Assembly: GCA_900770075.1 (NCBI GenBank)
Contig: CAAGIZ010000240.1
Coordinates: 1-26,602 of the forward strand
Source of the DNA: Spirochaetia bacterium
GTDB lineage: Bacteria; Spirochaetota; Spirochaetia; Treponematales; Treponemataceae
DNA length: 26,602 bases
Reading direction: 5' to 3'
Shown here piece by piece: positions 1-7,620 of the stretch (positions are counted from its first letter, which is position 1; the number at the start of each line of letters is the position of its first letter). Position numbers and translations under genes: made by a program. The notes beneath the pieces are model-generated. The model ran no database searches, was not told the DNA's origin, and worked only from the letters and a program-made list of their open reading frames with translations.

Positions 1-104
1 GCTGGCGAGTTCTAAATCGCTATAATATCGCAACTTAGAACATCGCATTTTTAGGTTACCGTAAAAAATTTGTTTTTTAAAAAAACTGAAGTTTTTAGAG
101 GTTC
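1..104 (+). repeat. Dispersed palindromic repeat, copy A (upstream of chromate operon)
   Basis: Bases 1-51 match 1399-1449 at 50 of 51 positions, and a second matching block (81-102) contains AAAAACTGAAGTTTTTAGAG. The first block is a nested palindrome: GCGA and TTCTAA arms converge on a core that contains TATAAT at 21-26. The downstream hairpin is reduced here to AAAAAC/GTTTTT, while copy B has an 11-bp stem. The repeat may continue left of the window. It holds no gene and could act as a 5' regulatory or terminator-like structure for the chromate operon that starts 40 nt further on. Confidence 0.75.
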
Positions 105-143
105 CCTTTAGAGAGTTTTGCTTTTTTAGGCACGGGAGAATCT

Positions 144-722
144 ATGAAAGAAAAACTTAAGGTTTTAACAGACCTTTTCTGCGTGATGTTTAAAGTCGGT
201 CTGTGCACTTTTGGCGGCGGAATTGCAATGCTGCCAATTCTGGAACTTGAACTTGTGGAAAAGCGGAAGTGGGCAACCTCCGAGGAACTTCTGGACTGGT
301 TTGCAATCGGACAGTCTACGCCGGGAATAATTGCCGTCAATGTTGCAACCTTTACTGGATACAAAAAGGCGGGAGTTTTGGGAGGCTGCATTTCAACATT
401 CGGAATGGTCTGTCCTTCCCTCATAATAATTACGGTTATAGCCCTTTTTATCAACAATTTTGCGGAACTTGAGTGGGTGCAGAAAGCCCTGCGGGGAATA
501 AACGTCGCTGTTGCCGCAATCCTTACCAGTGCAGTTTATAAGTTTTCAAAAAAATCTGTAAAAAACATCTTCGGCTTTGTACTTCTTGTAATTTCCTTCC
601 TTTTGATTTTTGTCTTTAACGTGGGAACAATCTGGATAATACTGGGAAGCTGTATTCTTGGAGTGGTGCTGGCAAGTTTCCGCGGAGAGTTTAAGGAGCA
701 AAAAGAGGGAGAAGCAAAATGA
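144..722 (+). CDS. Chromate transporter subunit, N-half type (short-chain CHR family)
   Basis: A 192-residue membrane protein of the CHR (ChrA) family, whose members export chromate or other oxyanions in exchange for protons or anions. Diagnostic parts are FGGGIAMLP near residue 27, a GQSTPG segment near residue 57, and the hydrophobic stretches that follow. At ~190 residues it is one half of a canonical ~400-residue ChrA. Short-chain members work as pairs, and the partner follows directly. Start: ATG 144 preceded by GGGAG at 134-138. The stop overlaps the next start as ATGA (719-722), so the two are translationally coupled. The true substrate is unknown, because many bacteria with this pair show no chromate link. 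The family call is firm; the substrate is inferred by family only. Confidence 0.9.
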   Translation: MKEKLKVLTDLFCVMFKVGLCTFGGGIAMLPILELELVEKRKWATSEELLDWFAIGQSTPGIIAVNVATFTGYKKAGVLGGCISTFGMVCPSLIIITVIALFINNFAELEWVQKALRGINVAVAAILTSAVYKFSKKSVKNIFGFVLLVISFLLIFVFNVGTIWIILGSCILGVVLASFRGEFKEQKEGEAK

Positions 723-1339
723 AAGAATTCATAATTACCCAAATTCAAAGCCAGACAGCTATGGGACTTTTTTGTCTTGTTGCCGTATTCTTTTACATCG
801 GACTGATTACCATAGGCGGAGGACAGGTGGGAATAACCATTATCCAGCAGATTGTCGTAGATAACCTTAAGCTGCTTACTGAAGAAAAATTTTTCAATAT
901 GGTTGCCATTTCTGAGTCCACGCCCGGACCTATCGGAATAAATTTGGCTACATACGTAGGCACGGAACTTTACGGTGTTTTCGGCGGTTTGATTACGACT
1001 TTGGGACAGGTTTTGCCTTCCCTGATTATAATAATGCTGATTGCCAGATATTTCAGCAGATTTTCCGAAAAAAAAGGCGTGAAGGCTGCCTTTTCGACCC
1101 TGCGGCCGGCGGTTTCCGGGGTGATTGCCGTGGCTGCGGCAAGGATAATAATTCTGGCCCTCATAACTTTTACGCCTGTCTTTGCGGCCTCCGACATTTC
1201 TACCTGGCAGGACGGAATAATCATAAGTGCAGTAAATGCTGCCTTCTACCTGCTTTGCCTGCTGGTTTTATTTACGACAAAACTTCATCCTGTTTTTATT
1301 GTTGCCGCAGGAGCGGTTTTTGGAGTTGTCTTCTGCTGA
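719..1339 (+). CDS. Chromate transporter subunit, C-half type (short-chain CHR family)
   Basis: A 206-residue partner of the preceding CHR protein. It repeats the family signature: ITIGGGQVG near residue 32, ESTPGPIGIN near residue 63 and TLGQVLPSL near residue 96, with several membrane segments. The start ATG overlaps the upstream stop by 4 bp and has GGGAG upstream (709-713), as expected for a heteromeric pair made in equal amounts. The operon has no ChrB-type regulator beside it. It ends 20 bp before a strong inverted repeat (1360-1400) that can serve as its terminator. Confidence 0.9.
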   Translation: MKEFIITQIQSQTAMGLFCLVAVFFYIGLITIGGGQVGITIIQQIVVDNLKLLTEEKFFNMVAISESTPGPIGINLATYVGTELYGVFGGLITTLGQVLPSLIIIMLIARYFSRFSEKKGVKAAFSTLRPAVSGVIAVAAARIIILALITFTPVFAASDISTWQDGIIISAVNAAFYLLCLLVLFTTKLHPVFIVAAGAVFGVVFC

Positions 1340-1359
1340 AACCGGGGATAGAATAGAAG

Positions 1360-1400
1360 GCACCTCGAAAAACTCGTCTTTGTCGATTTTTTCGAGGTGC
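1360..1400 (+). terminator. Stem-loop after chromate operon
   Basis: GCACCTCGAAAAA at 1360-1372 is the exact reverse complement of 1388-1400. The pairing extends inward to 17-bp arms with one mismatch and a 7-nt loop. The T-rich arm of the stem replaces a trailing U tract. It lies 20 bp after the operon stop and abuts repeat copy B, so it could also be part of that element. Confidence 0.55.
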
Positions 1401-1486
1401 TGGCGAGTTCTAAGTCGCTATAATATCGCAACTTAGAACATCGCATTTTCAAAGACACCTCTAAAAACTGAAGTTTTTAGAGGTCC
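1399..1486 (+). repeat. Dispersed palindromic repeat, copy B (upstream of TPR gene)
   Basis: Second copy of the repeat at 1-104, in the same orientation. It has the same core, with TTCTAAGT/ACTTAGAA arms around TATAAT at 1419-1424, and a complete hairpin CCTCTAAAAAC (1458-1468), TGAA loop, GTTTTTAGAGG (1473-1483). It ends 38 nt before the ATG of the TPR gene, about as far as copy A is from the chromate gene. No usable -35 box is seen 16-18 nt upstream of the TATAAT, so promoter activity is uncertain. Confidence 0.75.
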
Positions 1487-1524
1487 CCTAGATATATCAC
1501 AGGTATTTGTGGAGCGTAATCAAC

Positions 1525-2895
1525 ATGGACAACCCAATTCAGCTTGTAATAATTGCCATACTTCTGGTGGGCGTAATCTTTCTCGGTGTTGCAGTAATTA
1601 AATCTCTGGTACAGCCAAAAAAAATCGACTCCCTCAAAAAACTCATCAAGGCGGGCAAGTATTCTGCAGCAGAAAAGGTTGCAAAGGCCATGCTTGCAAA
1701 GGATCCCAGGGATTATTTGACCCATTACTATTTGGGCAGAGCCTATCTTGCAGACAAAAAAAATGAACTTGCCCTCATGGAATACAAATACGTGGCTCAG
1801 AATGCCATCTTCGATGCACAAATTCCGGAAAAAGAATTCCGCAAGCAGCTTTCCCAGCTCTACTTAAAATTCAACCAGCAGGAAGAAGCCTTAAAGGAAT
1901 TTCTTCTTCTTACAAAAATCGACCCTTCAAATGCCGAAAACTACTACAACTGCGGTAAAATCTACGAGCAGAAAAACCGGGCAGACATGGCACTGGGCTT
2001 CTACCAAAAGGCAATCCAGTTCAACCGCCGCCACGTAAAGGCTCACGCTGCCATGGGTCTCCTGCTTTTCCGCACAAAACAGTTTACGGAAGCAAAAAAA
2101 GAAATAGACCTGGCTATAAGCCTCAGCCCGGAAACCTATTCTTCCTACTATTATTTAGGAAAAATCCTGAAGGAAAACAAGGACTATCCGGGTGCCGTAA
2201 ATGCCTTTGAAAAAGCCCTGCGGGATCCGGAATACCGCCAGCGTTCCCTTTTGGAGCGGGGCTCCTGCTACATGATGGCAAATTCCCTGGACAACGCCCT
2301 GGTGGAATTCGACCGGGCAGTAAAGGCTTCAAAGGACGAAAACTCTCAGGAAACCCTCTATGCACGGTATTTTCTGGCCTCCTGCTACGAGCGCAACCGG
2401 GACATAGACCGGGCAATAGAGCAGTGGCAGATAATCTACCAGCACAACCACTCTTTCCGGGACGTATCGGCAAAACTTTCAGAATACAAGGATTTGCAGG
2501 CAAACGACTCCATGAAGGAATACCTTACCTGTTCACAGGAAGAATTCATCGAAATCTGCAAAAAGGCAGCACAGGCAGGCTTTTCCATGGCAGTACAGAA
2601 GGTGGAATCCCAAAAATGGGGCTGCATAATGACCTGCACTGAGCAGAAGTCCGATGACTGGATGAACGTGCGCAAGCAGCTTTTCCTCCTTGCTTTCAGC
2701 CGGGACACAGACGCAATAGAAGATTCAGTAATCCGCCGTTTCCTCGATCAGGCAAAGCAGATAAACTGCTCAAAGGCAATAGTATGCACTTCTTCCGGCT
2801 TTACAAGTTCTGCCACAGGCTTTGCAGAAAACCGCCCCATCGAACTTGTAGGCAAGGAAAAACTGGAAAAAATTCTTTCCAAAGCTGGCATCTAG
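1525..2895 (+). CDS. Membrane-anchored TPR protein with degenerate Mrr-like C-terminal domain
   Basis: A 456-residue protein. Residues ~6-26 form one hydrophobic anchor (LVIIAILLVGVIFLGVAVI), placing the rest most likely in the cytoplasm. Residues ~40-325 are about eight TPR-type helical repeats (for example NAENYYNCGKIYEQKNRADM). Residues ~336-456 resemble the Mrr-type restriction endonuclease fold. The part CSKAIVCTSSGFTSSATGFA followed by IELVGKEKLEKIL matches the family's C-terminal strand-helix pattern, but the region where the QxK catalytic core should lie reads LLAFSRD, so catalysis is unlikely. ATG 1525 is preferred over the in-frame TTG 1507 because GGAG (1511-1514) is well placed for the ATG. 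It heads an operon with the phosphoesterase 19 bp downstream. Its role is unknown; a scaffold or nucleic-acid-binding protein is an inference. Confidence 0.85.
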   Translation: MDNPIQLVIIAILLVGVIFLGVAVIKSLVQPKKIDSLKKLIKAGKYSAAEKVAKAMLAKDPRDYLTHYYLGRAYLADKKNELALMEYKYVAQNAIFDAQIPEKEFRKQLSQLYLKFNQQEEALKEFLLLTKIDPSNAENYYNCGKIYEQKNRADMALGFYQKAIQFNRRHVKAHAAMGLLLFRTKQFTEAKKEIDLAISLSPETYSSYYYLGKILKENKDYPGAVNAFEKALRDPEYRQRSLLERGSCYMMANSLDNALVEFDRAVKASKDENSQETLYARYFLASCYERNRDIDRAIEQWQIIYQHNHSFRDVSAKLSEYKDLQANDSMKEYLTCSQEEFIEICKKAAQAGFSMAVQKVESQKWGCIMTCTEQKSDDWMNVRKQLFLLAFSRDTDAIEDSVIRRFLDQAKQINCSKAIVCTSSGFTSSATGFAENRPIELVGKEKLEKILSKAGI

Positions 2896-2914
2896 GGTAA
2901 AAAAGCAGGTACCA

Positions 2915-3685
2915 ATGAAAATTCTTTGCGTTTCGGATCAGATTGACCCGCTGGTTTACAGCACGCTGGCAAAAGAACGTTTTGCCTCCGTCGATGCCAT
3001 ATTTTGTGCCGGAGATTTGCCTTCAGATTACATTGATTTTATAGTCTCCACCCTGAACAAACCGGCATTTTTCATCTTCGGAAACCACAACCTTACGGAA
3101 TTCGGCTACTATCACAAGCAGAAAAAAGCCCACAAAGGTGCCCATCCCACACTCCGCCAGGAAATAAGCATTCTGGACATGAAGGGCAGTTTCGGTGCAA
3201 CCTACGCAGGCTTCAAAAACATAAGGGACAGGCACCTTCTCATAGAAGACCCGGACACAAAAAAACTGCGCCCCCTTCTCATATCAGGAGTTTCCGGCTC
3301 AAGGCGGTACAACAACGGTCTTAACCAATACACCGAAAACCAGATGAAATTTGCCCTGTTAAAGATGGTTCCCGGTCTTCTGTGGAACAAAATCCGCTAC
3401 GGAAAATATCTGGACATATTTTTAACCCATGCCTCTCCCCGCCACATTCACGACAAGGAAGACCCCTGCCACAAAGGATTTGACTGCTTTAACTGGTTCA
3501 TAAAAAAATTCAGTCCGTCCTACCTGATTCACGGTCACATCCACCTCTATGATGCAAACGACCAGAGGATTACGGCAGTACAAAACAGCGGCCGGAAGAA
3601 AACTTTCGTCATAAATGCCTACAGCCATATAATACTGAACCTCTTTGCCCCGGTGGAAAACCTTATCGGAGAATCAAATGTCTGA
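2915..3685 (+). CDS. Calcineurin-like metallophosphoesterase
   Basis: A 256-residue cytoplasmic protein with the ordered metal-binding motifs of calcineurin-like phosphoesterases: SDQID at 7-11, GDLP at 33-36, GNHN at 56-59, THASP at 171-175 and HGHIH at 206-210. The first motif lacks the usual DxH histidine (D8-Q9-I10, then D11), a variant that may alter the first metal site. Such enzymes cleave phosphomono- or phosphodiesters with two metal ions; the substrate cannot be read from the sequence. The start is ATG 2915 with a weak AGG at 2907-2909, so translation may depend partly on readthrough from the TPR gene 19 bp upstream. It overlaps the next gene by 8 bp. Confidence 0.88.
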   Translation: MKILCVSDQIDPLVYSTLAKERFASVDAIFCAGDLPSDYIDFIVSTLNKPAFFIFGNHNLTEFGYYHKQKKAHKGAHPTLRQEISILDMKGSFGATYAGFKNIRDRHLLIEDPDTKKLRPLLISGVSGSRRYNNGLNQYTENQMKFALLKMVPGLLWNKIRYGKYLDIFLTHASPRHIHDKEDPCHKGFDCFNWFIKKFSPSYLIHGHIHLYDANDQRITAVQNSGRKKTFVINAYSHIILNLFAPVENLIGESNV

Positions 3686-4610
3686 AACCCTGCTTTCATC
3701 AGAAACAAGCGAAGACTTTGCAAAAGCAAGAAACAAAGCCCTCTTCAACGAAATCCAACACTTTCTCAACCCGGAAGAAACAACCCTCATCTCCTTTTCC
3801 GACATAAAAAAAATGCTGAAACCGGGCAACGAAACCTACCTTGGAATGAAGACCGTGCCTGTAAAACTGATTGTCGGAAGCGAATCCCGCTATCAGGACT
3901 TTGACAACCGCTTCTTTCCCAAAAAAATGCACCTTAAAACCCGCTGGGAACACATAGACATGGCCCACATTCAGGATATAAACCTTCCGCCGATTACCCT
4001 GTACGAGCTGGGGGGACTGTATTTTGTGCGGGACGGCAATCACCGGGTTTCCGTGGCAAAGGCAAAGGGTGTGGAATTCATCGATGCGGAAGTGGTAAGC
4101 CTGCAGAGCGAAATCCACTTAAACCCAAAAGATTCCCTTCAAAAAATGACAAAACAGGTCATAAACTACGAAAAAAGGGTCTTTTACTCAGAAACAGGCT
4201 TCGGAGACGTTACGGACTACTGGGTTCTGGACTTTTCCGTTCCGGGACAGTACGACGTCATCTACAACCACATTCTGACCCACAAATACTACATAAACAT
4301 GAACAAGACAGAAGAAATCGGCATGGACATGGCTATGCTTTCATGGTTCAACACCGTCTATCTGCCCGTAATCAGGGTGATTGACCGGCACCACGTCCTA
4401 AAATATTTCAAGGGACGCACAAAAAGCGACATGTACGTCTACATAATAAAGTACTGGGACGAAATCAAGACAAAATTCGGAAACGGCTTTTCCATTGATG
4501 ATGCGGTCGCCGCCTACACGTCAAAATTCGGAAAAACTTTCTGGCGCAGACTTTTCAATAAAATGCAAAAAAAAGTTCTTAAAAAGCAAATTGAAAAAGG
4601 CAGCCTTTAG
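3678..4610 (+). CDS. ParB/sulfiredoxin-fold domain protein
   Basis: A 310-residue protein. A ParB/Srx-like core is visible around residues 85-145, centred on VRDGNHRVSVAKAKG (117-131); D/GxHR is the nucleotide-handling motif of this fold. The C-terminal half (~180-300) is conserved-looking but unnamed, with W-F-N-T-V-Y-L-P (223-230) and FKGRTKSDMYVYIIKYW (244-260). No helix-turn-helix or parS-binding part is evident, so this is not a chromosome-partitioning ParB. ATG 3678 is chosen because GGAG (3669-3672) precedes it and it overlaps the upstream stop by 8 bp, the hallmark of coupling. An in-frame start further upstream (3645) would overlap the previous gene by 41 bp without a good ribosome site. 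The function is unknown; a CTPase or nucleotide-dependent regulator is possible. Confidence 0.75.
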   Translation: MSETLLSSETSEDFAKARNKALFNEIQHFLNPEETTLISFSDIKKMLKPGNETYLGMKTVPVKLIVGSESRYQDFDNRFFPKKMHLKTRWEHIDMAHIQDINLPPITLYELGGLYFVRDGNHRVSVAKAKGVEFIDAEVVSLQSEIHLNPKDSLQKMTKQVINYEKRVFYSETGFGDVTDYWVLDFSVPGQYDVIYNHILTHKYYINMNKTEEIGMDMAMLSWFNTVYLPVIRVIDRHHVLKYFKGRTKSDMYVYIIKYWDEIKTKFGNGFSIDDAVAAYTSKFGKTFWRRLFNKMQKKVLKKQIEKGSL

Positions 4611-4661
4611 CTGACCCCCACAGGATACCCGTACCGCTGCATAGTAGCCCTAAAAACTTAC

Positions 4662-4690
4662 TTGACGGGAAAAAATACCCGCATTACAAT
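4662..4690 (+). promoter_or_regulatory. Sigma-70-type promoter of the rsbU-like operon
   Basis: TTGACG at 4662-4667 and TACAAT at 4685-4690 are separated by exactly 17 bp. The predicted start is near 4697, giving a ~30-nt leader with GGAGAG at 4713-4718. The spacer holds a small CGGG/CCCG inverted repeat (4667-4681), which could be an operator. Confidence 0.75.
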
Positions 4691-4726
4691 TGAATATTCA
4701 AGTTTAAAAAATGGAGAGCTAAAAAA

Positions 4727-6373
4727 TTGTTCAGATCAGATGCAATTGCATATCTTCCACTTTTAGGAACAGCCATTCTGGCAACAGTTCTTTTTGTATT
4801 TCTGGCAGTAATAAAGGGCAGAAAAACGGCAAAAGTAAGCTACCTTACCTTTCTGGCTCTGGTTATACTCATTTCCGACTGCGTTTACACGGTTTATAAT
4901 CCGGGAATAACGAATTTCGTCCTTCTCCTGCTCCTTGCGGCAGCGGTTCTTCTTCCCTATCTGGTGATGCTTGCCTTTGCAAAGCCAAAGGCTGAAGAAC
5001 CCAAGGCTCCGCTGGCAGAAGAAATCAAAAAACCTGAAATCGTTGTCGAAGACTTAAAGCCGGAAGAGGTAAACCTTATCGAAAAAGGACGCTCCTTTGT
5101 ATCCATGGCTTCGGATTCTTTCGGCAAAAAAGACGGAATGCAAAATCTTCTGGACGAAATAAACAAAACCTTTGTGGAAATAACTGGTGCAGACGGCGGA
5201 GCAGTCCTCATGGTCGATGATTTTGAAGACTCCATCAACGTAAAGTCCTTTACAGGCGTATTTCCGCCGCCTTACAGGCTTCCAGAAGACCTGCCCCACA
5301 AGGAACTGCGGGTTTCCACCAGCTTTAAATTCGCAAACTTTGCCCTCAGGGACAACATTTTCGGAGAAATCGCATCTTCCGGCAAAGCGGAAATCATCAA
5401 TTCTCCTAAAAACGACCCGCGCATTATAGAAAACGGTCCTGAAGACTTCCTTAAACTGGGAAGTTTCATATTCATTCCAGTCCGCCTTCCGGGCAGGGAC
5501 GTCGTAATAGGCCTTATTGCACTTTCAAAAAATCCGGGCAGGGAATTCACCCAAGAGGAATTCGACTGGGCTCTTACGCTAACAGGTTTTGTGGAATCCG
5601 CATTGAAAACCACCATCAATTTTCAGGTATACAGCGAAAAAAACGAAATCTCAAAGGAAAGCAAAATTGCAGAAAATCTTCAGAACATTCTGCTTCCAAA
5701 AAAACTGCCTCCCCTTCCGGGAATTTCTTTCGGCTCTTATGCCGTGCACACAGAAGGCGTATGTTCGGATTCTTTCGACGTGCTTCCAGTAAGGCCGGAC
5801 AGAACTTCGCTCTTTCTTATGGATGTGGCAGGAAAAGGTACAAATTCTTTCCTTGTAATGTCCATGATCCGGTCAATGATTCGGCTTCTGGTAAACACTC
5901 CTCAGCCTGCAGGCACGATTTTAAGCCTGGCAAACCGGGAAATATGCGGAGAGGTTAATTTTGAACACTTCGCCTCTGTCGCCCTCATAAACTACAATGC
6001 CCAGAAAAAGACAGTGCAGTTTTCTTCCGCAGGAACCACACCTGTCTTTCTTTACAGTGCCCAAAAACAGACTATCGAACGTAAATCCCTGGCCTCTGAG
6101 CCTTTAGGAGTGGAAAAAACAACATCTTATAAAGATATTCAGTTTACAGTTTCGGAAGGTGATATTATAATTACATATACAGACGGTTTGGTTGAAGCAC
6201 TGGATTCCGCAGGCAAGCAGTATTCCCTCAACCGTCTTTTAAGTATAGTAAAAACAAACAGCAAGTCATCGGGTAAGCAGATTGCAGACCTGGTAAAAGC
6301 AGATATGAAGCAGTTTGTCGGTTCGGAAGTGCTGCACGACGACCAGACTTTGCTGGCAGTAAAAATTCAATAA
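4727..6373 (+). CDS. Membrane-anchored GAF-PP2C (SpoIIE/RsbU-type) serine phosphatase
   Basis: A 548-residue phosphatase. Three hydrophobic segments lie near residues 8-30, 38-58 and 61-85. A linker rich in Glu/Pro/Lys follows, then a GAF-like sensory domain (~130-295) and a PP2C/SpoIIE domain (~315-548). Metal-binding motifs are present: SDSFD at 347-351, MDVAGKG at 365-371, TDGLVEA at 485-491 and HDDQT at 537-541. In the partner-switching scheme this class dephosphorylates a STAS antagonist in response to a signal. The STAS gene follows 19 bp downstream and a HATPase is third, so the whole switch is local. The start is TTG 4727 with GGAGAG 8 nt upstream; no ATG fits. Lack of a periplasmic sensor domain suggests sensing through the membrane segments or GAF ligand. 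Confidence 0.88.
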   Translation: MFRSDAIAYLPLLGTAILATVLFVFLAVIKGRKTAKVSYLTFLALVILISDCVYTVYNPGITNFVLLLLLAAAVLLPYLVMLAFAKPKAEEPKAPLAEEIKKPEIVVEDLKPEEVNLIEKGRSFVSMASDSFGKKDGMQNLLDEINKTFVEITGADGGAVLMVDDFEDSINVKSFTGVFPPPYRLPEDLPHKELRVSTSFKFANFALRDNIFGEIASSGKAEIINSPKNDPRIIENGPEDFLKLGSFIFIPVRLPGRDVVIGLIALSKNPGREFTQEEFDWALTLTGFVESALKTTINFQVYSEKNEISKESKIAENLQNILLPKKLPPLPGISFGSYAVHTEGVCSDSFDVLPVRPDRTSLFLMDVAGKGTNSFLVMSMIRSMIRLLVNTPQPAGTILSLANREICGEVNFEHFASVALINYNAQKKTVQFSSAGTTPVFLYSAQKQTIERKSLASEPLGVEKTTSYKDIQFTVSEGDIIITYTDGLVEALDSAGKQYSLNRLLSIVKTNSKSSGKQIADLVKADMKQFVGSEVLHDDQTLLAVKIQ

Positions 6374-6392
6374 AACAAAAGGAGTTTTTATC

Positions 6393-6731
6393 ATGGAACT
6401 GAAGATTCGCAAAAACGGTGAAGTTTATATCATCGATGTAAATGGAGAAATGGATCTTTACAATTCTTATAAATTAAAAGAACTGGTCATGAAAATGCTG
6501 GAAAAGAATGTAAAAAGTTTCATCATCAACCTTGAGCAGGTAGACTACATCGACTCCTCTGGAATCGGTGCCTTGATTTACATCTGTTCAACAATAAAAA
6601 AGATGAACCTTAAACTTGCCATTTCTAACATTCACGGTTCGGTAAAAAAGGTTATCGAACTTACCAAGCTCATGGGTTACTTCCCTATTGCAAACAGCAT
6701 CGAAGAAGCCCTGCTTATGGTAAACGAATAG
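6393..6731 (+). CDS. STAS-domain anti-sigma factor antagonist (SpoIIAA/RsbV-like)
   Basis: A 112-residue single-domain STAS protein, the normal size for this family. The phosphorylation site lies in VDYIDSSGIGALIY (50-63); the Ser pair 55-56 corresponds to the DSSG motif of SpoIIAA, in which the second Ser is the phosphorylated one. Unphosphorylated protein binds the HATPase kinase and releases its partner; the upstream phosphatase would generate that form. Start ATG 6393 has AAGGAG at 6379-6384. The gene is 19 bp after the phosphatase and 90 bp before the kinase. Confidence 0.93.
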   Translation: MELKIRKNGEVYIIDVNGEMDLYNSYKLKELVMKMLEKNVKSFIINLEQVDYIDSSGIGALIYICSTIKKMNLKLAISNIHGSVKKVIELTKLMGYFPIANSIEEALLMVNE

Positions 6732-6821
6732 CGGAATTTCACCTGCAAAATCAAAAACCCTAAAAAAACAGCAGAAAACATTTTTGGGGATTTCATTAAC
6801 ATTTTTAACGGAGAATAAAAC

Positions 6822-7370
6822 ATGGAAGAACAGTACAAACTTTTGCGCTCGGACGACAACGATCCGTTGTTTGATACGACAAATATGCTCTACAAAGAGT
6901 TCCCTTCTGACTTTCGTCAGATCCGCTACTTTACGCTTTTAATCGTACAGTCAGCTCCGCTGGAAATAAAAGAGATTAACCTTCTTGAGCAGCAGATTTC
7001 TGAAGTAATTAAAAATGCCGTAAAACACGGAAACGGATGCGACATAAACAAAAAAGTCAGGGTATGGTATTCTTTCAGCCCGTCTCATGCCCATATAATC
7101 GTAAAAGACGAAGGCGAAGGTTTTAAAGACCTGGAAAAATGGAATGAATTCAATAAAAAGCGCATCGAATGTCTTCAGTCCCACAACTTTGAAGAACTGG
7201 CAAACTATGTTTCTTTCCGCACGAAAAAGTCTGATGATCAGGACGGCGGTAATGCCCTTTTTGCTGCCCTGGAATATTGGGACGGCGGCTATGTTTACAA
7301 CGGAAAGCGCAACGGAGTTGCAATGCTCAAGCGTTTCCAGAAAAAACATCACGGTGTTGCCGTAGAATAA
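6822..7370 (+). CDS. HATPase-fold serine kinase/anti-sigma-type regulator (RsbW/SpoIIAB-like)
   Basis: A 182-residue GHKL ATPase. The N box is E61, N65 and H69 in EVIKNAVKHGNG, and the G1 box is DEGEGF at 96-101. A longer-than-usual insertion (102-140) precedes a G2-like GGNALF (142-147), and the protein ends in a YNGKRNGVAMLKRF strand pair typical of RsbW-like domains. It is expected to phosphorylate the STAS protein encoded just upstream. Start: ATG 6822 with CGGAG at 6809-6813. No sigma factor gene is adjacent, so its second partner (sigma factor, diguanylate cyclase or other target) lies elsewhere. The coding sequence ends facing the convergent glycosyltransferase gene. Confidence 0.87.
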   Translation: MEEQYKLLRSDDNDPLFDTTNMLYKEFPSDFRQIRYFTLLIVQSAPLEIKEINLLEQQISEVIKNAVKHGNGCDINKKVRVWYSFSPSHAHIIVKDEGEGFKDLEKWNEFNKKRIECLQSHNFEELANYVSFRTKKSDDQDGGNALFAALEYWDGGYVYNGKRNGVAMLKRFQKKHHGVAVE

Positions 7371-7391
7371 CAGAAGCAGGCAAAAAAATAG

Positions 7392-7606
7392 AAGGCTGTC
7401 CTTTTTGAAGTGATTAAGGAAGTGCTGATTAACACTTTGAAGCGATTAATCAGCACTTCCCGTCAAGTTGCCGTAAGTGCGACTTACAGTCAGCGACTGT
7501 AAGTCGCAGACTTACGGACAATTAGCTACATTCAAGGTTAAGACTGAAAAAATTCTCAATAGGATTTATTCAGTGTTTCCTTAACTTTATCTTCAGGACA
7601 GCCTTT
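7392..7606. repeat. Composite palindromic spacer between convergent genes
   Basis: This 250-bp intergenic region has no gene. Outer arms AAGGCTGTCC (7392-7401) and GGACAGCCTT (7597-7606) pair perfectly and are bordered by A and T runs, so they could terminate both converging transcripts. Inside are a perfect 15-bp inverted repeat (7418-7432 with 7446-7460, 13-nt loop) and a larger hairpin (7471-7491 with 7495-7517) with 21 paired bases, a 2-nt bulge and a 3-nt loop. A non-autonomous mobile element is an alternative reading. Confidence 0.65.
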
Positions 7607-7620
7607 TTTATTGCAACCTC

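Noticed and set aside
3678..4610. Chromosome-partitioning ParB
   Set aside because: Only the ParB/Srx nucleotide-fold motif is visible; no HTH, no parA neighbour and no parS-like sites.
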